A stretch of 64,000 nt of DNA from DAIODI01 sp046349255 (GTDB lineage Bacteria; Pseudomonadota; Alphaproteobacteria; Rhizobiales; Aestuariivirgaceae): contig JAXMCR010000005.1 in the NCBI GenBank assembly GCA_046349255.1, positions 442,514-506,513 of the forward strand. The letters run 5' to 3'. The position numbers and the translations under genes were made by a program. Below the pieces are notes generated by a model. It ran no database searches, had not been told where the DNA came from, and worked only from the letters and a program-made list of their open reading frames with translations. Below, one piece after another: positions 58,712 through 64,000 of the stretch; position 1 is the first letter of the stretch, and every line of letters starts with the position of its first letter.

Positions 58712-60183
58712 TTCGCGAGGCCGCCCATCAGCATGTACTTGAACTCGGTGAACTCATCCATGCCGTGGTGCGAGCCTTCCCGGCCGATGCCCGATTCCTT
58801 CACGCCGCCGAACGGCGCGACCTCGGTCGAGATGATGCCCTCGTTGATGCCGACGATCCCGTAGTCGAGCGCCTCGCCGACGCGCCAGATGCGGCCGATG
58901 TCGCGCGAGTAGAAGTAGCAGGCGAGGCCGAACTCGGTGGCGTTCGCCATCTGGATCGCCTCGTCCTCGGTCTTGAAGCGGAACAGCGGCGCCACCGGAC
59001 CGAACGTCTCCTCGCGGGCAACCGCCATGTTCGGGGTCACGTCGCGCAGGATGGTCGGCTGGAAGAAGTTGCCGCCGAGCCCCTTGCCGCCCGCCACGAC
59101 CTTGGCGCCCTTCGCCACGGCGTCGGCGATGTGCTCCTCGACCTTGGCCACCGCTGCCTTGTTGATAAGCGGGCCGGTCGTGACGCCGTCTTCCGTGCCG
59201 GGGCCGACCTTCATCTTCGCGACCGCCGCCGCGAGCTTCTCGGCGAACGCGTCGTAGACCTTGTCCTGCACGAGGAGCCGGTTGGCGCACACGCAGGTCT
59301 GTCCCGCGTTGCGGTACTTCGAGGCCATCGCGCCCGCCACCGCAGCGTCGAGGTCGGCGTCGTCGAACACGATGAACGGCGCGTTGCCGCCGAGCTCCAT
59401 GCCGACCTTCTTCACCGTTTTGGCGCACTGCTCGAGCAGCACCTTGCCGATCTCGGTCGAGCCGGTGAACGTCAGCATACGAACGATCGGCGAACTGGTG
59501 AGCTCGGCGCCGATCTCGCGCGCCGAACCGGTGACGATGTTGATCACACCCGCGGGAATGCCTGCACGCTCCGCGAGGTCGGCGAGCGCCAGCGCGGAGT
59601 ACGGCGTCTCGGAGGCCGGCTTGATCACGATGGTGCAGCCTGCCGCGAGCGCGGGGCCCGCCTTGCGCGTGATCATCGCGTTGGGGAAGTTCCACGGCGT
59701 GATCGCCGCGACGACGCCCACCGGCTGCCGGATCACGACGATGCGTGCGTTGGGCCACGGCGAGGGAATCGTCTCGCCGTAGATGCGCTTGGCCTCCTCG
59801 GCGAAGAACTCGATGAACGCCGCGCCATAGGCGACCTCGCCGCGCGACTCGGCGAGCGGCTTGCCCTGCTCGGCCGTCATGATCTGCGCGAGGTCTTCCT
59901 GGTTCTCCATCATCAGGGTGAACCACTTGCGCAGAAGCGTCGCGCGCTCCTTCGCCGTCTTCGAGGCCCAGCCCTTCATGGCCTTCTCGGCGGCCTCGAC
60001 GGCCGCCTTCGTCTCGGCCTGGCCGAGCTTCGGCACTGTGCCGAGCACGTCGCCGGTCGCGGGATCGGTCACGTCGATGGTGGCCTTGCCCGTCACCCAC
60101 TTGCCGTCGATGTAGCAGGCCTCGCGAAGCAGCGATTTGTCCTTCAGGCGGTCACGCAGCGCCTGGCCTTTGCGGATGTCCAT
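58708..60183 (-). CDS. gabD: NAD(P)-dependent succinate-semialdehyde dehydrogenase
   Basis: A 491-residue aldehyde dehydrogenase. The catalytic Cys is C297 in NAGQTCVCANR and the general base is E263 in GMELGGNAPF. TGSTEIGK and the early ITPWNFPNAM segment bind the cofactor. The IRQPVGVVAAITPWNFP and SEAELGSS-like pattern agrees with the GabD subfamily, which oxidises succinate semialdehyde from 4-aminobutyrate. ATG 60183 begins MDIRKGQ. The assignment to this aldehyde is by subfamily resemblance, and glutarate semialdehyde is also possible. Confidence 0.88.
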   Translation of the reverse strand: MDIRKGQALRDRLKDKSLLREACYIDGKWVTGKATIDVTDPATGDVLGTVPKLGQAETKAAVEAAEKAMKGWASKTAKERATLLRKWFTLMMENQEDLAQIMTAEQGKPLAESRGEVAYGAAFIEFFAEEAKRIYGETIPSPWPNARIVVIRQPVGVVAAITPWNFPNAMITRKAGPALAAGCTIVIKPASETPYSALALADLAERAGIPAGVINIVTGSAREIGAELTSSPIVRMLTFTGSTEIGKVLLEQCAKTVKKVGMELGGNAPFIVFDDADLDAAVAGAMASKYRNAGQTCVCANRLLVQDKVYDAFAEKLAAAVAKMKVGPGTEDGVTTGPLINKAAVAKVEEHIADAVAKGAKVVAGGKGLGGNFFQPTILRDVTPNMAVAREETFGPVAPLFRFKTEDEAIQMANATEFGLACYFYSRDIGRIWRVGEALDYGIVGINEGIISTEVAPFGGVKESGIGREGSHHGMDEFTEFKYMLMGGLAK

Positions 60184-60404
60184 TGTCTCACCTGTGTCCT
60201 TGCGGGGGATGGGTCGTTTCGGCCGTCCTTGTACCATGCGGTCCGCCATGGCTCAAACCGGGGCGGAGGGAAGGGTTGCGGGGATGGCCGCCTCTGCTAA
60301 ACGGGGAAAAGAGCGAATCGTTTGAATCGGTTGGCACGATTTCGGGCACGCTTGTTGGAGGCTCCGGAAGGCCGTCATCGAAGGCCATCCGTACAAGGAA
60401 AATC

Positions 60405-61067
60405 ATGGCGAACGCAGTCGTTTTCGATCTGGACGGTACACTCGTCGATTCAGCGCCAGACCTCGCCGCGGCGACGAACCACGTGCTTGCCGCGCACGGG
60501 CGGCGGCCCGTGTCGCTCGACGAGGTGCGCGCGATGGTGGGCCGCGGCGCGCGCAAGCTCATCGAGCGCGGTTTCGCGGCGACCGGCGAAGCGGTTGACA
60601 TGGCGCGCATGGACGACCTCTACCGGCTGTTCATCGATCACTACCGGGCGAACATCGACCGCGGCACGCGTCCGTTCGAGGGCACGCTCGACGTGCTGGA
60701 GCAATGCCGCACGCGCGGGCTCAAGGTCGGCATCTGCACCAACAAGACCGAGAGCCTGTCGGTGCTGCTGATCGAGCGGCTCGGGCTCACGAAGGCGTTC
60801 GGCGCGATCGTCGGCGCCGACACGATCGGCATCGCCAAGCCCGACCCTGCGCCCTATCGCGAGACGCTGGCGCGTCTTGAGGCGACGGGCCGTTCGGTGA
60901 TGGTTGGCGACAGCGAGACCGACATCCTCACCGCGCGCGCCGCCGGCGTGCCGGTGATCGCGGTGACGTTCGGCTACACCGACAAGCCGGTCGAGACGTT
61001 TGCCCCCGATCGCCTCGCGTCCTCGATGGGAGAGGTGTGGCGCCACATCGAGGAAGAGCTCCTTTAG
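60405..61067 (+). CDS. gph: phosphoglycolate phosphatase
   Basis: A 220-residue HAD phosphatase. VFDLDGTLVDS (D8 and D10), GICTNKTESLS (motif II), IAKPDPAPY (motif III Lys) and VMVGDSETDI (motif IV) are complete, with a CbbY/Gph-type cap. ATG 60405 has AAGGA at 6 nt. Its place near glcDEF and glycerate kinase fits glycolate production from 2-phosphoglycolate, but related phosphatases of pyridoxal or sugar phosphates cannot be excluded. Confidence 0.86.
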   Translation: MANAVVFDLDGTLVDSAPDLAAATNHVLAAHGRRPVSLDEVRAMVGRGARKLIERGFAATGEAVDMARMDDLYRLFIDHYRANIDRGTRPFEGTLDVLEQCRTRGLKVGICTNKTESLSVLLIERLGLTKAFGAIVGADTIGIAKPDPAPYRETLARLEATGRSVMVGDSETDILTARAAGVPVIAVTFGYTDKPVETFAPDRLASSMGEVWRHIEEELL

Positions 61068-61076
61068 CGCCGTCGC

Positions 61077-61613
61077 TCAGGCGACCTTTCGTACCGGCAG
61101 TTCGGTCGCGAGCGCGCCGTAGAGACGCCGCTCGAGATCGGCCCAGCGCGGGTTGGCGCGGTAGAGATCGTCCATCTCGTCATGTGATGGCGCGATGCGC
61201 GTAGGCGGGTCGACAGCCGCCGGCAACGCCAGTGCCGCGAGCGCGCGCTGAACCGGATCCTCCTCGAAGCCGAACGCGTGCGCGAGATCGTGCGCGAGGT
61301 GCTCTGCCCGCACCCAGCGATGCACGCAGGCCGACGAGTAGGTGCGCAGCATGTCGTCGCCCTCGCCGGGAGCGATCGTCTGGCCGGCCTGCTGCCGCCG
61401 AACTGCCCACGCCGGCAGGCGACGGATGTTGCAGACGATGCGGCGGCCGGCAGGACGGAAGCCCGGGTCCCTCGCGCGGCGCTCGCCGATCGTCGCGGCT
61501 GGGTCGAACAGGTATCGGGTGTCAGCGCCCCAGAGCGAGCGCAGAAACCGCTCCGTTGCCGTACTGGCGGCGTGCGGGAAGCGCTGCCAGACGAAATCCG
61601 GTGCTTCGATCAT
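61077..61613 (-). CDS. conserved-looking protein of unknown function
   Basis: A 178-residue soluble protein with no signal peptide and no recognised family. Visible features are RRLPAWAVRR in the middle and a His-rich helix HLAHDLAHAFGFEEDP (about 105-120). A charged C-terminal stretch ends YGALATELPVRK. Codon use and GC resemble its neighbours, so it is not obviously acquired. ATG 61613 is chosen, because an earlier TTG would add residues without support. It converges on gph (9 nt). Confidence 0.55.
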   Translation of the reverse strand: MIEAPDFVWQRFPHAASTATERFLRSLWGADTRYLFDPAATIGERRARDPGFRPAGRRIVCNIRRLPAWAVRRQQAGQTIAPGEGDDMLRTYSSACVHRWVRAEHLAHDLAHAFGFEEDPVQRALAALALPAAVDPPTRIAPSHDEMDDLYRANPRWADLERRLYGALATELPVRKVA

Positions 61614-61686
61614 GGTGGCCTCGTTGCCTTGCTGACGCAATCCTAGATTGCATCCATGACGGCCGCACGGCGTTTCGGCAGCGGCC

Positions 61687-61727
61687 GTTAACGAAGCCTC
61701 ATGATCGGCCCGGCATGGTTAACGAAG
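61687..61727. repeat. 10-bp direct repeat upstream of tRNA-Val
   Basis: GTTAACGAAG occurs at 61687-61696 and again at 61718-61727, 31 nt apart start to start, in the spacer between the uncharacterised protein and the tRNA. No function is known. Confidence 0.35.
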
Positions 61728-61750
61728 GCTTGCCGCATCCTGTTCGGATC

Positions 61751-61779
61751 TTGACTTCGAGGGGCGGCCTTCCCTATAC
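61751..61779 (+). promoter_or_regulatory. promoter of tRNA-Val
   Basis: TTGACT at 61751-61756 and CTATAC at 61774-61779, spaced 17 nt, sit about 17 nt before the mature tRNA 5' end, a good alphaproteobacterial housekeeping promoter. Confidence 0.65.
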
Positions 61780-61795
61780 CCCGGCTTCCCTGGAG

Positions 61796-61871
61796 GGGCG
61801 ATTAGCTCAGTTGGTAGAGCACTGTGTTCACATCGCAGGGGTCGCTGGTTCGAGTCCAGCATCGCCCACCA
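61796..61871 (+). tRNA. tRNA-Val (CAC anticodon)
   Basis: A complete cloverleaf: acceptor GGGCGAT/ATCGCCC, D arm GCTC/GAGC, anticodon stem CTGTG/CGCAG with loop TTCACAT (anticodon CAC at 61829-61831), T arm GCTGG/CCAGC, A73, and an encoded CCA at 61869-61871. The CAC anticodon reads GUG valine codons, abundant in this high-GC genome. Confidence 0.95.
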
Positions 61872-62188
61872 CCCAGTCCGACCCGTTCAAGTCTGGTGCG
61901 GACGTGCTCAGAAAACCACCGAATTCACGGGCACTTGCGGGATATCTTGGAGCGGTTCCAGGGGCTAGAGACACCGTCTTCTGGCTCTTCCCGGCCGTTT
62001 TTTCGCGCCCGTCTCACTAGCCGTTTTCCGAGACCCCTCCGCCCTGAGCAACGATGCCAAATAACTGCGGATCGCGTTAGCAACCGTCCCGATCTATCAA
62101 GTGGACAGCGCTTTTCTCACGCGAAGCCGAGAACCAACAGGCGCCTATTTGCCCAAGAATGGATGGTGCGTCGATCTCTGCTCCGCCG
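61872..62188. other. 317-bp gap without recognised gene
   Basis: Directly after tRNA-Val the base composition becomes less GC-rich. No open frame with family resemblance, tRNA fragment repeat or clear terminator was seen. It could be a site-specific integration junction remnant, but there is no integrase and no second copy of the tRNA 3' end before 64000. Confidence 0.4.
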
Positions 62189-62761
62189 CTAAGGCGCTCG
62201 AAACGCCAGTCCTGAATCGGATTCGATGAACACCTTGCGCGTGAGAAGCTCAGCCACGAGCTGATCCCTCTCTTTCTCCGAGATAGCGGGGAAATAGGAC
62301 TTCATCTTGCGCTTCAGTGCGACGAGCGACTTCGGCTGTGCCCTTTCGCGACGGAAGAGGGTGATCGCTCGCTCGACGTCATTGGTTGGGACACGCGTAG
62401 CTTGCGCCCTCACGGTTTTCAAGGCTTCCAGACGACGGACGCGAAGGCCGCGCTCTTTTGTAAGATGGGCGATCAAGGGATCGAAGCCCTTCTTGTCCTT
62501 GGACACTACGATGCACTCGGTCTCGGGGGCCCGCGCGAGCGTTTCGCCTAAGTAGTAGGCGACACAGAAATCGGCAGCGTTTGCTTGGACATTCCGGACC
62601 GCGACAACGCGGAAGCGAGAACCGAGTTCTTGCTGCAAGAGAAACAGTTCCATCGGAAGGCTTTTCTGCTTCGCGCCGCACACGAAGAGAATCTCCGCGT
62701 CCCTCGGAACGTCCATCGCGCGGATTGACTGGACGTTTTCGTAGTCGACGATGACAAGCAT
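62189..62761 (-). CDS. PIN-like domain protein (putative RNase)
   Basis: A 190-residue protein. MLVIVDYENVQ (D6, E8) starts the domain, NAADFCVAYYLG has D64, and VVSKDKKGFDPLIAHL (D89, D94) completes an acidic cluster arranged as in PIN/NYN nucleases. A helical basic C-terminal half follows (RRERAQPKSLVALKRKMKSYF). Such short proteins occur in accessory regions and are thought to cleave RNA. The gene lies alone beyond tRNA-Val in a lower-GC stretch. No antitoxin partner is visible and the target is unknown. Confidence 0.75.
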   Translation of the reverse strand: MLVIVDYENVQSIRAMDVPRDAEILFVCGAKQKSLPMELFLLQQELGSRFRVVAVRNVQANAADFCVAYYLGETLARAPETECIVVSKDKKGFDPLIAHLTKERGLRVRRLEALKTVRAQATRVPTNDVERAITLFRRERAQPKSLVALKRKMKSYFPAISEKERDQLVAELLTRKVFIESDSGLAFRAP

Positions 62762-63060
62762 CAGCGTCTTCCGCTCCCAGAGGTTCCATTAGCGACACCG
62801 CGATTCGGACACTCGGCCATCTCGGATGCACCAATTCTGCGTAGCACTTGCCCAACATCCACCCAATGGCGAGCTCTTCCGGCAAGATTGACGCCAGTAA
62901 TCGGTATCGGCAAGCCCAAGCCTTGCGGTGATCGCATTACTTCTGCTCGATCGCCGGAGTCGTCGCGGCGTCATCCGTGTGAACCCGTCGGCGACGATGT
63001 AGCGCAATCTTGCGTATTCTTTAACGCTTCTTCCAACGGAGCCGCGCTAATCTATCAGCC
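62762..63060. other. intergenic stretch without recognised gene
   Basis: This interval of about 300 bp holds only short open frames without recognisable family features. It separates the divergent PIN-like and DUF2726 genes, so it probably carries both promoters, but no strong matches were seen. Confidence 0.35.
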
Positions 63061-63654
63061 ATGCTGCCAGAGATCGTTATTGTCGCCATGGTAGTCGGCG
63101 TCCTTGTCGGCGTGGCCGTAGAGCGCTTTCGGTCCGAGATGCGACGCAAAGCGTGGCGGAATGCGAACCACACACGCTGGGAGCGAAATGGCAACAACGG
63201 CAAGGTTATGGATGGGCAATGGACACCGACGACAGCTCTTACAGTTCCACGACAGCTCGATGCCGCCGACCAGCTCCGAGTTGTTATGGGCGCTAACTTC
63301 AATGTGCAGCCATTACTCAATAGAAGGGAAGCTCGCGTTTTCAGAGAACTCGATCGCATTGTGATTGGTTGCAATCCAGGCTGGCAGGTGATGGCACAAG
63401 TATCATTGGGCGAAATTCTGCGCAGCAACGATGCGGATGCCTACCGTTGCATAAACTCCAAGCGCGTCGACCTCCTTCTCGTTGACGAGGAGTGCCAGCC
63501 GCGACACGCAATCGAATACCAAGGCGCTGCTCATCATCAGACTAACGCTGCGGCCCGCGACGCAGTGAAGAAGGAAGCGCTGCGGCGGGCAAGCCTCGCG
63601 TTTGATGTTGTCCCTGATCGCAAGCGCATCGACCGTCAGCGGGTCGTCGCCTAG
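63061..63654 (+). CDS. DUF2726 domain protein (PD-(D/E)XK-like nuclease)
   Basis: A 197-residue protein with one N-terminal transmembrane segment (about 4-21) and a DUF2726 domain (about 83-190). Key residues are QVSLGEILR, KRVDLLLVD (D137), the IEYQG box (E152, Q154) followed by HH, and K170/K171 in DAVKKEAL. These form the acidic-x-Glu-x-Lys-like arrangement seen in restriction-type nucleases. A full catalytic set is not certain. Codon use is less GC-rich than the core genes. Membrane-anchored DUF2726 proteins are widespread and of unknown role. Confidence 0.72.
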   Translation: MLPEIVIVAMVVGVLVGVAVERFRSEMRRKAWRNANHTRWERNGNNGKVMDGQWTPTTALTVPRQLDAADQLRVVMGANFNVQPLLNRREARVFRELDRIVIGCNPGWQVMAQVSLGEILRSNDADAYRCINSKRVDLLLVDEECQPRHAIEYQGAAHHQTNAAARDAVKKEALRRASLAFDVVPDRKRIDRQRVVA

Positions 63655-63811
63655 GATCGTGAAGTTGGCGCGCCTGCCTGAAACGACCAGACGCGATACC
63701 AGGCAAATGATTCGAAGCTAGCTATTGTCAACGATTTCAAAGGGTGGCGTGGATCGTTGGCTGTGCGATCGCCGCTCACCCAAAGCGGCGAGCGCCGATA
63801 AGTTGCGCATT

Positions 63812-64000
63812 CTATGCCTCGTGACGGTCTTTCGTCATTGCAGTCTGGCGTCGATGAGCAGTGGGTGATCGACCGAAGGCGCCGGAGAACGCGCGAGATA
63901 GCGCCTGCTGGGAAGCGAAGCCGCAAGCGGAAGCGATTTGCCCAAGCGAATCCGGGGTTGTCATGACAAGGTGGCGCGCGGCTTCGAGGCGTTCCTGCGA
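63812..64000 (-). CDS. AraC/GlxA-family transcriptional regulator, C-terminal fragment (partial)
   Basis: Sixty-two codons and a stop enter from the right edge. The sequence ERLEAARHLVMTTPDSLGQI, then a GFASQQALSRAF helix and GAFGRSPTAHRR, is the second helix-turn-helix of AraC-type regulators, closest to the GlxA group, which has a DJ-1/PfpI-like N-terminal domain. The N-terminus lies outside the window. Confidence 0.8.
   Translation of the reverse strand, partial: SQERLEAARHLVMTTPDSLGQIASACGFASQQALSRAFSGAFGRSPTAHRRQTAMTKDRHEA

Noticed and set aside
62379..63007. Short minus-strand frames upstream of the PIN-like gene
   Set aside because: They have no ribosome-binding site of note and no recognisable family, and they overlap the PIN-like gene in another frame.
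61872..64000. Second copy of the tRNA-Val 3' end that would mark an integrated element
   Set aside because: No repeat of the terminal tRNA sequence was found before the window edge, and there is no integrase, so no attachment site is annotated.

Overview
The window is a gene-dense, high-GC segment of an alphaproteobacterial chromosome, probably Hyphomicrobiales or a neighbouring order. The evidence is a tRNA-His with no encoded G-1 and with A73, a divergent HisRS and a HisZ/short-HisG pair, a complete squalene/hopene (hpnC-hpnD-hpnE-shc) set, an HrcA/CIRCE-controlled groESL, and one EcfG-type promoter. No phage genes, insertion sequences or CRISPR arrays were seen. About 55 protein genes, two tRNAs and several regulatory sites can be supported.

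Layout. 1-1.8 kb: edge of a PAS-type sensor protein (minus), tRNA-His, and a class III aminotransferase. 1.9-7.6 kb: glycerate 2-kinase, glycolate oxidase glcDEF and a divergent cytochrome c, a glycolate/glycerate module that a phosphoglycolate phosphatase at 60.4 kb complements. 7.7-12.7 kb: an FAH-family enzyme, hisS-hisZ-hisG and a TauE/SafE exporter. 12.7-16.7 kb: groES-groEL, an omega-amino-acid:pyruvate aminotransferase and a small secreted protein. 17-20.5 kb: a degenerate EAL membrane protein (TipF-like), a HAD hydrolase, a MaoC hydratase and ribF. 20.5-23.2 kb: DUF898 membrane protein, YbaK-type deacylase and an alpha/beta hydrolase.

23.2-34.3 kb is the hopanoid region: hpnC, dxs (precursor supply), hpnD, hpnE, then a two-gene insert and shc. 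The insert encodes an outer-membrane TPR/beta-barrel protein resembling Slam (type XI secretion) and a secreted FecR-domain protein with a TbpB-like C-terminal barrel. I consider this pair the most promising undescribed system in the window. shc has its own near-perfect EcfG general-stress promoter.

34.3-42.7 kb: xseA (minus), a dihaem cytochrome c, then a translationally coupled run purD - fluoroacetate-dehalogenase-like hydrolase - phosphotransferase - patatin, followed by tadA (minus), rluB and rsmD. 42.7-52.9 kb is a minus-strand block: ileS, lspA, a lipoprotein, an active/inactive M16 peptidase pair, pgi and mutL. 53-56 kb: a DUF1989 protein paired with a dimethylglycine-dehydrogenase-like flavoprotein. 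56-61.6 kb: gor, a DUF2059 protein, rpiA, gabD (all minus), gph (plus) and an uncharacterised protein (minus). 61.8-64 kb: tRNA-Val followed by a lower-GC accessory-looking stretch with a PIN-like protein, a DUF2726 nuclease-like protein and the C-terminus of an AraC/GlxA-type regulator cut by the window end.
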